NCBI GenBank assembly: GCA_046484975.1
Contig: JAWOHX010000039.1
Coordinates: 1-13,598 of the forward strand
Length of the DNA stretch: 13,598 nt
From: JAWOHX01 sp046484975
GTDB lineage: Bacteria > Bacillota > Clostridia > DUPQ01
Direction of reading: 5' to 3'
Shown here piece by piece: positions 1 to 7,399 of this stretch. Under the pieces are notes generated by a model, which saw only the letters and a list, made by a program, of their open reading frames with translations, had not been told where the DNA came from and searched no databases. Position 1 is the first letter of the stretch. Each line of letters opens with the position of its first letter. The position numbers and the translations under genes were made by a program.

Positions 1-1188
1 ACCGTGGACGGTGAGGCATTCAATGAAGGGGATTGGATTTCCATCGACGGATCCACGGGAAATGTATACGGGAGCAAGCTCCCGACGGTGGCCCCGGTGA
101 TGTCCGATGATTTCGCGGTCTTCATGAGCTGGGCCGATGAACTCAGGCGCATGAAGGTCAGGACCAACGCCGACACCCCCAATGACGCCCGGGTGGCGGT
201 GGGATATGGTGCGGAAGGCATCGGCCTGTGCCGTACCGAGCATATGTTTTTCGAGGCGGACAGGATCAAGGCCGTACGGGAGATGATCCTTTCCGACACC
301 GTGGAACAAAGGGAAAAGGCCCTGGCCAAGCTCCTGCCCATGCAGAGGGGGGACTTCGAGGGGATTTTCAAGGTCATGGCGGACCTTCCCGTTACCATCC
401 GGTTTCTGGATCCACCCCTCCATGAGTTCCTTCCCACCAAGGATGAGGAAATACACGCATTGTGCGATGAGATGGGCCTGGAATATTCTGTGCTTAAGGC
501 AAAGATCGAGAGCCTGCACGAGACCAACCCCATGCTGGGACACAGGGGCTGCCGCCTTGCCATCTCCTATCCGGAAATTGCCGTGATGCAGACCAAGGCC
601 ATCATTCAGGCTGCCATCAATGTGAATCAAAAGGGGATGAAGGTCATCCCTGAGATCATGATTCCTCTCGTCGGGGAGGTCAAGGAGTTGCGTTTCATCA
701 AGGAGGTGGTGGTTGCCACCGCGGAGAAGGAAATTAAGGACAGCGGTGTGGACCTGACCTATGTGGTGGGAACCATGATTGAGATTCCGAGGGCGGCCCT
801 GACGGCGGACGAGATCGCCGAGGAAGCCGAGTTCTTCTCTTTTGGAACCAATGACCTCACACAGATGACCTACGGCCTCAGCCGTGATGACGCAGGCAAG
901 ATACTGGACGACTACTATAAGCGGAAGATCTATGAATCCGATCCAACCGCCAAACTGGATATCAAAGGCGTGGGCAGGCTCATGCAGATGGCAGTGGAAC
1001 TTGGCAGGAAGACCCGCCCCGGCATCAAGCTGGGCATATGCGGGGAGCACGGGGGAGATCCCCATTCCATCGAGTTCTGCCATCAAATAGGACTGGACTA
1101 TGTGTCCTGTTCCCCCTTCCGGGTCCCCATCGCGCGGCTGGCAGCCGCCCAGGCGGCCATCGGCGGATCGGGCGCCGGACAGAAATAG
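1..1188 (+). CDS. ppdK: pyruvate, phosphate dikinase, C-terminal part (5' end outside window)
   Basis: PPDK interconverts PEP, AMP and PPi with pyruvate, ATP and Pi in the cytoplasm. It serves glycolysis or gluconeogenesis in many anaerobes. The frame is open from base 1, so the GTG at 4 is internal and not a start. About 395 residues are visible of a family of roughly 870-880. The N-terminal ATP-grasp domain and the phospho-His residue are missing; the first ~22 residues look like the end of the swivelling His domain. The PEP/pyruvate TIM barrel is complete, numbered from the GTG codon: GLCRTEHMFF (74-83), RFLDPPLHEF (133-142), MIEIPRAAL (258-266), FGTNDLTQMTYGLSRDD (280-296) and GICGEHGG with the catalytic Cys (344-351). 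The TAG stop is at 1186-1188, and a hairpin terminator follows 5 nt later. Identification is very firm. Confidence 0.97.
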   Translation, partial: TVDGEAFNEGDWISIDGSTGNVYGSKLPTVAPVMSDDFAVFMSWADELRRMKVRTNADTPNDARVAVGYGAEGIGLCRTEHMFFEADRIKAVREMILSDTVEQREKALAKLLPMQRGDFEGIFKVMADLPVTIRFLDPPLHEFLPTKDEEIHALCDEMGLEYSVLKAKIESLHETNPMLGHRGCRLAISYPEIAVMQTKAIIQAAINVNQKGMKVIPEIMIPLVGEVKELRFIKEVVVATAEKEIKDSGVDLTYVVGTMIEIPRAALTADEIAEEAEFFSFGTNDLTQMTYGLSRDDAGKILDDYYKRKIYESDPTAKLDIKGVGRLMQMAVELGRKTRPGIKLGICGEHGGDPHSIEFCHQIGLDYVSCSPFRVPIARLAAAQAAIGGSGAGQK

Positions 1189-1192
1189 CAAC

Positions 1193-1223
1193 AAAAAACT
1201 GCAGGACGACCTGCAGTTTTTTT
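1193..1223. terminator. bidirectional intrinsic terminator between ppdK and the convergent gene
   Basis: A 13-bp perfect stem (1193-1205 with 1210-1222) with a 4-nt ACGA loop. The core is CTGCAGG/CCTGCAG, extended by A6/T6, so a U-tract follows the GC core when read from either strand. It ends transcription of ppdK. Read on the minus strand it also ends the gene at 1222-3477, whose TAA stop (1222-1224) overlaps the hairpin edge. Confidence 0.92.
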
Positions 1224-3477
1224 ATGTGTACAATGATTCCTCAGGCACTTCGATGGGGATGGTCACCGTATCGCCGGATTTCACCGGGACCCTCATGCAG
1301 GAGAACAGGCTGTTCTGTCCCATGATGGATCCCATTTGTTGGGAGGGTTCCGCCATGATTTTCACTTCTGCGTCAAATGCGGTGGGATTGCAGACCTCCA
1401 GCAAGAGGCCGGCCCCGGTTTTTTCCAAGACCCTCGCGTTGACATGGTCCATGACCCAGAGCAGGCCCGTATCGGGCTGCACATAGATGCCGGGAATCTC
1501 CACATGGGTCAGCATGGTTGAGACCTCGCTCCAGCAGGAACCGTAAAAAATCTCCCCGACGGGCTCATTCCAGTCGCTCATTTCCACCCGCTCGTTCATC
1601 CAGCCCGGAGGCATCCCGGAGATGGGACGGTCCTCCCTGGAAAGATACTGGGGAAGGCTGTGGGAGATGTCACGGATCAGGTCAAGATATCGGATGTCCC
1701 CGGTATAACGGTAGAGCTTGAACAGGGAATCCCCGGAGAGGGTGCAGATGCCAGGTGCGCTGTGCTTGTTCTGGACGCTGGCATAGACGGTTCCCCTGGT
1801 CTTCATGTCCAGTTTCCCGAAGGTGGAAGAGGAGGGGAACCGGAAATCATAGGAGACGCACCAGGTGAAACATTGATTGGCCTGATCTTTTGCCATCGCC
1901 AGCCATTGCTCCTCCCCGGTGGTCTCATATAGAACAACCAAAGACTCCAGGAAACCAAAGGCTGACTCGCTGTCCGGGCACTGAAGGATTTCACCAGGGC
2001 CTCCCGTGGTGAAGCCCTTCTCAACAAAACGCCGGTGATACTGCAGGGCGGATTCCCGGGCCAAATCAAGGTATGAGGGCTCGTCCAGGAAATCCGCGCA
2101 CAATGCCAGGCCGGCCATTACAATCCCTGCCGAGGCGCTGCCCCGGACGATGAGCTCACCGGTGAGGGTGTCCGCATACTGGCCGAATTCACCATATCTT
2201 TCATAGAGACGGACAAAGGCGTCGGCCAGACGCCGGGTGCCTAGCATCCAGGATTCCGGGAACACGAACCCGCCATGCAGTTTGACCAGGAGGTCATATT
2301 GCTTCATGAGGAAATACAGGGCATCGGCACTTTTCCGGACCAGGTGCCATGGCTCATCCACATCCCGGAAACTGTCACCGTACCATTTCCCCCGATGGAA
2401 GCAGCCATGGAACAGTCCGCTGGGGGATTGGCCTCCGTTGAATACGAAGTTGATGTTCCGGATGGCCCGATTTCTGGTTTCATTGTCCCCTTCGAACAGC
2501 AGGGGATGGGTGACCATGAGGCCTCCCACCCATCCCACCTGCCAGTCGGCATAGATGGACTCACGCATGGCCACGGAGTAGTAACCGTATTCCTCCACCC
2601 AGTTCTGGGCGTTGAATTTCTTTTCCTGGATTTTGTAGCAGCCGGAGAATGGAAGGGAATGCACCGGCCGGGACACTCCTGCAAAGTCCTTGCGGATGCC
2701 TGTGAAATAGTCAAAGAGATCCTGGGGCCTGTGGCATGGGAAAACATAGACATTGGCCTGGAGCTGGAAAGCGTCACCGGACTTGAAATCAGCGCCCCTG
2801 TCCGGGGAAGGCACCGCATTGTCGCAGATTCTGTAGCATGTCCCATGCCTGACCCCCGGGGCGGACAGCTCCAGGAATGCCTCGCTGCGGGCAGGGTTTT
2901 CCTCGATGGAGACCATGGAGTCCCCAAGAACGGTCTCCTGCGGGGTCAGCAGGAAGAAGCCAAGGCCTGAACCGGGGCTGAAGAAGCCGGCTCCCGGCGT
3001 GGACATGTCCCGGGTCAGCTGCTGGATCCGGGAAGGACCGGGATGGATGTTCAGCCTGGGGACATCGGAGACCATCACGGGGATTTCCTTGTATAAATGC
3101 TTCTCATCCAATTGCGGTGGATATTTGGAACGGAAGGAATGGAAACGGTTTCCTTTGTAAGCGGCGGCGGGCATGAGGACATCATTGGCCTCATCCCAGT
3201 TTTCGAAAAGGAAACCCACCCCAAGGGACGCCTGTGTTTCAAGACCCTTGACGAGTTCAAAGTCGAAGGTCAGGGAAAAGGCGTCCCTGCGGACGGGCAG
3301 GGCGGTGGCGATAATTCTCCAGAGGGAATCCCTGGTCTGGATGTAGGCTGCGCCTTCCTCATCGAAATCCATGACAAAACGATTCAGTGACACAGGGTTT
3401 GCATCATGGAAACCGGTGAGGGTGAAATATGGGATGCACTTGATTTTTTTCATCAGGAACAGAAATGAAGGGTTCAT
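1222..3477 (-). CDS. large protein of unknown function, probable six-hairpin (alpha/alpha) barrel, glycosidase-like
   Basis: A 751-aa protein of unrecognised family. I chose the ATG at 3477 because GGAAAGGA lies 8 nt upstream. The open frame continues to 3693, but that stretch runs antisense through the tRNA-Gln and is not coding. The N-terminal ~270 residues look beta-rich. From ~290 to ~660 the protein looks like successive helical hairpins rich in W, Y, G and acidic residues: NWVEEYGYY (292-300), WQVGWVGGL (312-320), DVDEPWHLVRKSADALYFL (372-390), CPDSESAFGFLESL (500-513) and GSCWSEVSTMLTHVEIPGIY (646-665). This resembles the architecture of barrel glycosidases and their uncharacterised relatives. 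The last ~90 residues look like a beta-sandwich. No clear signal peptide is seen, so it is probably cytoplasmic. Fold assignment is inference; the substrate is unknown. It has its own promoter and terminator and appears monocistronic. Confidence 0.75.
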   Translation of the reverse strand: MNPSFLFLMKKIKCIPYFTLTGFHDANPVSLNRFVMDFDEEGAAYIQTRDSLWRIIATALPVRRDAFSLTFDFELVKGLETQASLGVGFLFENWDEANDVLMPAAAYKGNRFHSFRSKYPPQLDEKHLYKEIPVMVSDVPRLNIHPGPSRIQQLTRDMSTPGAGFFSPGSGLGFFLLTPQETVLGDSMVSIEENPARSEAFLELSAPGVRHGTCYRICDNAVPSPDRGADFKSGDAFQLQANVYVFPCHRPQDLFDYFTGIRKDFAGVSRPVHSLPFSGCYKIQEKKFNAQNWVEEYGYYSVAMRESIYADWQVGWVGGLMVTHPLLFEGDNETRNRAIRNINFVFNGGQSPSGLFHGCFHRGKWYGDSFRDVDEPWHLVRKSADALYFLMKQYDLLVKLHGGFVFPESWMLGTRRLADAFVRLYERYGEFGQYADTLTGELIVRGSASAGIVMAGLALCADFLDEPSYLDLARESALQYHRRFVEKGFTTGGPGEILQCPDSESAFGFLESLVVLYETTGEEQWLAMAKDQANQCFTWCVSYDFRFPSSSTFGKLDMKTRGTVYASVQNKHSAPGICTLSGDSLFKLYRYTGDIRYLDLIRDISHSLPQYLSREDRPISGMPPGWMNERVEMSDWNEPVGEIFYGSCWSEVSTMLTHVEIPGIYVQPDTGLLWVMDHVNARVLEKTGAGLLLEVCNPTAFDAEVKIMAEPSQQMGSIMGQNSLFSCMRVPVKSGDTVTIPIEVPEESLYT

Positions 3478-3508
3478 AGGCGGTATCCTTTCCTTTTGCT
3501 TCATGTTC

Positions 3509-3537
3509 ATGTTACCAGAACGCCGGGGGAATGAAAA
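3509..3537 (-). promoter_or_regulatory. putative promoter of the 751-aa gene
   Basis: On the minus strand there is a -35-like TTTTCA (3532-3537), a 17-bp spacer and TAACAT (3509-3514). The TAACAT is preceded by TGG, giving an extended -10. The expected start near 3502 gives a ~25-nt leader containing the SD. The -35 matches only 4 of 6 positions, so confidence is moderate. Confidence 0.45.
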
Positions 3538-3571
3538 GATGGATTCATGTTGCGTGGATAGTCGGTTCTGG

Positions 3572-3600
3572 TTGACAGGGTGGTTATATTTTGTTAATAT
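3572..3600 (+). promoter_or_regulatory. strong sigma-70-type promoter of tRNA-Gln
   Basis: Perfect TTGACA (3572-3577), 17-bp spacer, and TAATAT as the -10 (3595-3600). Transcription is expected from about 3607, roughly 12 nt before the mature tRNA 5' end. This is one of the best-matching promoters in the window, as expected for a stable RNA gene. Confidence 0.85.
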
Positions 3601-3618
3601 GATTTTCGGACATCCTAT

Positions 3619-3692
3619 TGCCGAATTGTGTAATGGTAGCACAACTGACTCTGGATCAGTATGTCTGGGTTCAAATCCTAGTTCGGCAGCCA
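3619..3692 (+). tRNA. tRNA-Gln, anticodon CUG, CCA encoded
   Basis: A complete cloverleaf is visible. The acceptor stem is TGCCGAA (3619-3625) with TTCGGCA (3682-3688); a U1-A72 pair is typical of bacterial tRNA-Gln. The D arm is 3628-3642. The anticodon stem ACTGA/TCAGT is 3644-3648 with 3656-3660, and its loop carries CTG at 3651-3653, which reads CAG codons. The T arm CTGGG/CCTAG has a TTCAAAT loop (3665-3681). The discriminator is G3689, followed by genomically encoded CCA (3690-3692). It is a single-gene transcription unit with its own promoter and terminator. Confidence 0.97.
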
Positions 3693-3693
3693 A

Positions 3694-3718
3694 CCGCCTT
3701 GCTATAAGGCGGTTTTTT
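3694..3718 (+). terminator. intrinsic terminator of tRNA-Gln
   Basis: Stem CCGCCTT (3694-3700) pairs with AAGGCGG (3706-3712), with a 5-nt loop and a run of six T (3713-3718). It begins 1 nt after the CCA end. The convergent minus-strand gene has its TGA at 3718-3720. Read from that strand the hairpin is followed by TTGGCT, so it is a weaker terminator in that direction. Confidence 0.9.
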
Positions 3719-4224
3719 CATTCCGTGAATTTTTTGAGGGCATCCAGCTCAGCAGTGAAAAACAGGAGGAATTCCCGGATTTCCCTTTGTTTCACAGCCT
3801 TCCTGAAAAACCTGAGGATGCCCCTGTGAAAACCCGGTTCAAGGGCAAGCTCCTCCATGTCCTGGAAAAGCAGGGGACAGATCCCCCGGGCACGGGGATC
3901 GAAGTCCACCAGCAGGGTCCCGTCTTCATAAAGGAAGGGGAACAAGGGGAACATCATGCATGCCAATGGACGGATGGACCTGTCGCAGCTTGCATTGCAT
4001 TTCAACAGCTTGAAGGAATAGGTGGTTTCCAGGATGTCATAGTCGTGTTCAAACAACCCGAGATAGGCTTCCTCCCCGGGAAAAAGGACCATACCGTTTT
4101 CACTGCCCTGGCAGCATCCTTTCCCGCACAGCTCCCCGCAGTCGAACCGGAGAGGGGATGCTTTCCCCAGTTTCCTGTAGGCTTTTTGATAAAATCTGAA
4201 ATCAAGCATGGAACCATCATACAC
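3718..4224 (-). CDS. YkgJ-like cysteine-cluster protein, function unknown
   Basis: A 168-aa soluble protein with a cysteine pattern like the YkgJ (Fe-S or zinc cluster) family. Cysteines lie at C29, C33, C37, C38, C76, C80, C89 and C116, within CGELCGKGCC (29-38), RPLAC (85-89, followed by MFPLFP) and RGICP. The family is thought to bind a metal or iron-sulfur cluster, but its biochemical role is not established. The start is uncertain. The GTG at 4224 has GGGG about 8 nt upstream; the ATG at 4209 (163 aa) lacks a convincing SD. It is convergent with the tRNA and divergent from the 98-aa gene, and may share a control region with the latter. Confidence 0.8.
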   Translation of the reverse strand: MYDGSMLDFRFYQKAYRKLGKASPLRFDCGELCGKGCCQGSENGMVLFPGEEAYLGLFEHDYDILETTYSFKLLKCNASCDRSIRPLACMMFPLFPFLYEDGTLLVDFDPRARGICPLLFQDMEELALEPGFHRGILRFFRKAVKQREIREFLLFFTAELDALKKFTE

Positions 4225-4250
4225 CAGCTGCCCCGGGTTTTACAAATGCT

Positions 4251-4279
4251 TTGCATTCACTATACCGGTATGGTAAGAT
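4251..4279 (+). promoter_or_regulatory. putative promoter of the 98-aa gene
   Basis: TTGCAT (4251-4256), a spacer of exactly 17 bp, and TAAGAT (4274-4279). The expected start near 4286 gives a leader of about 90 nt before the ATG at 4376, with no obvious riboswitch fold. On the other strand a TATAGT at 4259-4264 could be the -10 for the YkgJ-like gene, but no good -35 accompanies it. Confidence 0.5.
4259..4274. promoter_or_regulatory. 16-bp near-perfect palindrome inside the promoter spacer, candidate operator
   Basis: The core ATACCGGTAT (4262-4271) is a perfect 10-bp palindrome. It extends to 16 bp with one mismatched pair (4261/4272). It occupies the spacer between the -35 and -10 of the plus-strand promoter and contains the only -10-like hexamer on the minus strand. 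One bound protein could therefore control both divergent genes. The regulator is not in the window and the role is inferred from position. Confidence 0.45.
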
Positions 4280-4375
4280 GAGGTTAGTTCCTGAAGTTAT
4301 GGATAAGGGTGATTCCAATGGATGTTTGCTCTGCAAATAGGCATGGCTTCACAACAATTTTAAGGAGATGAGATC

Positions 4376-4672
4376 ATGACAGAGAAAGTCCTGACCGATG
4401 AGCAGATGAAACGGAAAGCCGTGAAACTCGTGGTTTCCCATATACATAAAAAGGTTGAGGATGTGGAGGAAGGCCGCATCTTCGACAAGTGGCTGAGCCA
4501 AATGGAAGAGGTTCTTTGCAAGGAGGAGTTCCACATGACAGAATACCATGAGATGCGAAGGAAACTCAATGACCTCATCGATTGCATTTATGACGTGGAA
4601 CTGAGGTACAAGCTTCGGGACTCCTGGGTCAGCATGGGAAAGGCCCTGGACAAAAAAGCCAAACATGAGTGA
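4376..4672 (+). CDS. small hypothetical protein, 98 aa
   Basis: I do not recognise this protein. It is a 98-aa, charged, probably all-helical soluble protein with no membrane segment or signal peptide. Many K/E-rich stretches could form amphipathic helices, for example around HIHKKVEDVEEGRIFDKWL (22-40) and MRRKLNDLIDCIYDVELRYK (60-79). The start is well supported by AAGGAG at 4362-4367, 8 nt before the ATG. It reads toward argH and ends 3 nt before the hairpin at 4676-4701. Its codon use resembles its neighbours, so it is likely a real gene rather than a chance frame. Confidence 0.75.
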   Translation: MTEKVLTDEQMKRKAVKLVVSHIHKKVEDVEEGRIFDKWLSQMEEVLCKEEFHMTEYHEMRRKLNDLIDCIYDVELRYKLRDSWVSMGKALDKKAKHE

Positions 4673-4675
4673 AGA

Positions 4676-4701
4676 AAAGGAGCTGTGTTCACAGCTCCTT
4701 T
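4676..4701 (-). terminator. intrinsic terminator of argGH, possibly bidirectional
   Basis: Stem AAAGGAGCTGT (4676-4686) pairs with ACAGCTCCTTT (4691-4701) around a 4-nt loop. Read on the minus strand it is followed by TTTTCTTC, a reasonable U-tract for argH. The argH TGA (4689-4691) lies in the loop and stem. On the plus strand the tail CTTTAAAAATT is weaker but could also serve the 98-aa gene. Confidence 0.75.
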
Positions 4702-6065
4702 AAAAATTCTCCGATCCAATCCAAATGTTCCTTCACCGTATCCGGGGCAGGTCCTCCCGTCAGGGCCCTTTTTTTTACGCAGGCCAGGACGTGGATTTCC
4801 TCGTACAGGTCCTCGTCGAAGAGGGGGGAGAATTCACGGTATGTCTCCAGGGGGACTTCCCCCAGTGAGATGTTCTTCCCGAGGCACATGGCCACGATTT
4901 TACCGGATGTCTCATGGGCCAGCCTGAAGGGCATGCCCTTTTTCACCAGGTAGTCCGCCAGGTCTGTGGCATTGGAGAAGCCCCCTTCCGCGGAAAGCAG
5001 CATTCTCTCCTTGTCGAAGGCTGCCGACCCCAGCATGGGGGTGAAGACCTGCAGGGACATCCTCACATTGTCAAAGGAATCGAACAGGGCTGGCTTGTCT
5101 TCCTGCATGTCCTTGTTGTATGCCAGGGGGAGGGATTTCATCATGGCCAGAAGGGTCATGAGATTGCCCGTCACCCGGGCGGATTTCCCCCGGACCAGTT
5201 CTGCCATGTCCGGGTTCTTTTTCTGCGGCATGATGCTGCTGCCGGTGGAAAAGGCGTCGGACAGTGTCATGAAACCGAATTCCGAGGAAGTCCATAGGAT
5301 GACCTCCTCACTGAGCCGGGAGAGATGCATCATCAGGATGGAAAGGGTTGACACGGTTTCCAGGACATAATCCCTGTCGCTCACCGCATCCATGCTGTTG
5401 CGGCTGACCAGGGAAAATCCAAGCTCACGGGCAACCATCCCACGGTCCAGCGGGTAGGTGGTTCCCGCCAGGGCGCCGGAACCAAGAGGCATCACATCCG
5501 TGCGTTTTTGCGCATCAAGAAGGCGCTGGATGTCCCGCAGGAACATTTCCAGGTATGCCGCCAGGTGGTGGGCCAGGGTCACGGGCTGGGCCCGCTGGAG
5601 ATGGGTGTATCCGGGCATCACTGTTTCCAGGTGGGCATTTGCCATACCCAGAAGCACCTGCATCAGCTCCTTCAGGAGGGAAATGGTGTCCATAATCTCC
5701 TCCCGGACATACATCCGGGTGTCCAGGGCCACCTGGTCGTTCCTGCTTCTTCCCGTGTGGAGCTTTTTGCCGGCTTCCCCGATTCTTTCCGTGAGAAGGG
5801 ACTCGATGGCCATATGGATGTCCTCGGCATCCGTGCAAAAGGAAACCTTACCCTTTTCAATGTCTTCCAATATGCCTTCCAGCCCCCGGATGATCTGAAC
5901 GGATTCCTGGTCGGATATGATCCCGCACTTGCCCAGCATCCTGGCGTGGGCGATGCTTCCGGCGATATCATACCTGTACAGCCTCATGTCAAAGGACAGG
6001 GAGGAATTGAAATCGTTGGCCCGTTGGTCGGTATCTGAGCAGAACCTTCCGCTCCATAGTTTCAT
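4689..6065 (-). CDS. argH: argininosuccinate lyase
   Basis: ArgH cleaves argininosuccinate to arginine and fumarate, the last step of arginine synthesis, as a cytoplasmic homotetramer. The 458-aa length matches the family. Signature blocks are HTGRSRNDQV (103-112), GYTHLQRAQPVT with the active-site His (152-163), and GSSIMPQKKNPD (275-286), the fumarase/aspartase superfamily signature with the catalytic Ser. I chose the ATG at 6065, with SD AGGAAGG (6074-6080) 8 nt upstream. The GTG 9 nt upstream, also in frame, would sit directly on the SD. The preceding argG stop codon (6079-6081) overlaps this SD, only 13 nt before the start, so the two genes are probably translationally coupled. Confidence 0.97.
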   Translation of the reverse strand: MKLWSGRFCSDTDQRANDFNSSLSFDMRLYRYDIAGSIAHARMLGKCGIISDQESVQIIRGLEGILEDIEKGKVSFCTDAEDIHMAIESLLTERIGEAGKKLHTGRSRNDQVALDTRMYVREEIMDTISLLKELMQVLLGMANAHLETVMPGYTHLQRAQPVTLAHHLAAYLEMFLRDIQRLLDAQKRTDVMPLGSGALAGTTYPLDRGMVARELGFSLVSRNSMDAVSDRDYVLETVSTLSILMMHLSRLSEEVILWTSSEFGFMTLSDAFSTGSSIMPQKKNPDMAELVRGKSARVTGNLMTLLAMMKSLPLAYNKDMQEDKPALFDSFDNVRMSLQVFTPMLGSAAFDKERMLLSAEGGFSNATDLADYLVKKGMPFRLAHETSGKIVAMCLGKNISLGEVPLETYREFSPLFDEDLYEEIHVLACVKKRALTGGPAPDTVKEHLDWIGEFLKEL

Positions 6066-6078
6066 AAGACGCACCTTC

Positions 6079-7290
6079 CTACTTGTTTTTTTCGTCCTTG
6101 AGGGCTTTTACCAGCAGAGGCAGACCGAACAGGTTGATGAAGCCTTGCGCATCCTTCTGGTTGTAGATCTCGTCCTTCTCAAAAGTGGACAGTTCCGTGT
6201 CATGCAGGGAATGGGGGGAAGTGGTTCCCGCTGACATGATGTTCCCCTTGTAGAGTTTGACCCGGACGGTTCCCATCACATTTTCCTGGGTGGAGTCCAC
6301 AAAGGCAGACAGGGCTTCCCGCAGGGGCGTATACCATTGGCCGTTGTAGACAAGCTCGGCGAATCTGCGGGAGACCAGTTCCTTGTAATGATAGGTCTCC
6401 CTGTCAAGGCAGAGGTATTCCAGTTCATTGTGGGCATAATACAGGATGGCCCCCCCGGGGGTCTCGTACACACCCCTGGACTTCATGCCCACCAGCCGGT
6501 TCTCGGTGATGTCCACGATGCCGATGCCGTGCTTCCCACCGACCTCGTTGAGTGCACTGATGAGATCCACCCCTTTCATGGGGACACCGTTGATTCCGGT
6601 CGGGATACCCTTTTCAAAGGAGATTTCCACGTATTCGGGCTCATCTGCCGCGTCCATGGGGGTTTTCGTCATTTTAAGGAGCTTCTTGTAATCGGGCTCG
6701 TTGGAAGGATCCTCCAGGTCCGAACCCTCGTGGCTCAGGTGCCACAGGTTCCTGTCCCTGCTGTAGTTGTCTTTTTTGGTGACGGGTATGGGGATGCCGC
6801 GTTTTTCCGCATAGTCGATGGCATCCTCCCTGGACCGGATGTCCCATTCCCTCCAAGGAGCGATGATCTTCATGTGAGGGGCAAGTGCCTTGATGGTCAG
6901 TTCGAAGCGCACCTGGTCGTTGCCTTTGCCTGTGCACCCGTGGACCACGGCGGTGCAGTTTTCCGCCAGGGCGATTTCCGCCAGTCTTTTTGCGATGATG
7001 GGGCGGGCGAAGGATGTTCCGAGGAGATACTTCCCTTCATATACCGCTGAAGCTTTCAGGGTGGGGAAGACGAAGTCATTGACGAACTCCTCCTTGAGGT
7101 CCTCGATATACAGTTTCAAGGCACCGGACTTCTTTGCCTTCTCATGCAAAGGCGCCAGTTCCTCCCCCTGGCCCACGTCGGCGGCCATGGCAATGACATC
7201 GCAGTCATAGTTTTCCTTCAGCCAGGGAATGATGATGGACGTGTCCAGCCCCCCGGAATATGCCAGAAGAAATTTTTCTTTGCCTTTCAT
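6079..7290 (-). CDS. argG: argininosuccinate synthase
   Basis: ArgG joins citrulline and aspartate using ATP, giving argininosuccinate, AMP and PPi. It supplies ArgH, encoded immediately downstream. The protein is 403 aa, the usual bacterial length. The N-type ATP pyrophosphatase P-loop AYSGGLDTS is at 10-18 and the conserved block HGCTGKGNDQVRF at 117-129. GGGAGG lies 7 nt before the ATG at 7290; the frame extends 5 codons further to a TTG that overlaps this SD, so the ATG is preferred. It is the first gene of argG-argH and is transcribed from the ARG-box-covered promoter at 7336-7364. Earlier arginine genes are absent from the window. Confidence 0.97.
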   Translation of the reverse strand: MKGKEKFLLAYSGGLDTSIIIPWLKENYDCDVIAMAADVGQGEELAPLHEKAKKSGALKLYIEDLKEEFVNDFVFPTLKASAVYEGKYLLGTSFARPIIAKRLAEIALAENCTAVVHGCTGKGNDQVRFELTIKALAPHMKIIAPWREWDIRSREDAIDYAEKRGIPIPVTKKDNYSRDRNLWHLSHEGSDLEDPSNEPDYKKLLKMTKTPMDAADEPEYVEISFEKGIPTGINGVPMKGVDLISALNEVGGKHGIGIVDITENRLVGMKSRGVYETPGGAILYYAHNELEYLCLDRETYHYKELVSRRFAELVYNGQWYTPLREALSAFVDSTQENVMGTVRVKLYKGNIMSAGTTSPHSLHDTELSTFEKDEIYNQKDAQGFINLFGLPLLVKALKDEKNK

Positions 7291-7335
7291 ACAAAAACCT
7301 CCCAAGGTATGATAAAATGAACTTTAGTTATTGGC

Positions 7336-7364
7336 ATTATACAACATTATGAATAAATATGCAA
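7336..7364 (-). promoter_or_regulatory. argGH promoter
   Basis: On the minus strand, TTGCAT (7359-7364), a 17-bp spacer and a perfect TATAAT (7336-7341). Transcription is expected from about 7329, giving a ~39-nt leader that carries GGGAGG before argG. Confidence 0.85.
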
Positions 7365-7365
7365 T
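7348..7365. promoter_or_regulatory. ARG box (ArgR/AhrC operator) over the argGH promoter
   Basis: These 18 bp match the ARG-box consensus WNTGAATWWWWATTCANW at every fixed position but one (G at 7361). They cover the -35 and most of the spacer of the argGH promoter, so bound repressor should block RNA polymerase. Exactly 3 bp further, at 7369-7386, a degenerate second site keeps only its right half. That spacing is typical of tandem ARG boxes, but the second site is weak. Arginine-dependent repression by a hexameric ArgR is inferred; the argR gene is not in the window. Confidence 0.75.
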
Positions 7366-7399
7366 TAATATTTGATAATATGCATAAAGGCGGATTCGG

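Noticed and set aside
3478..3693. N-terminal extension of the 751-aa protein up to 3693
   Set aside because: It is antisense to the tRNA-Gln and its promoter; the AELGFEPR-like peptide is the usual false translation of a tRNA complement. The ATG at 3477 has a proper SD.
6337..7050. 237-aa plus-strand open frame opposite argG
   Set aside because: Mirror of a confidently identified argG; low-complexity composition and no SD.
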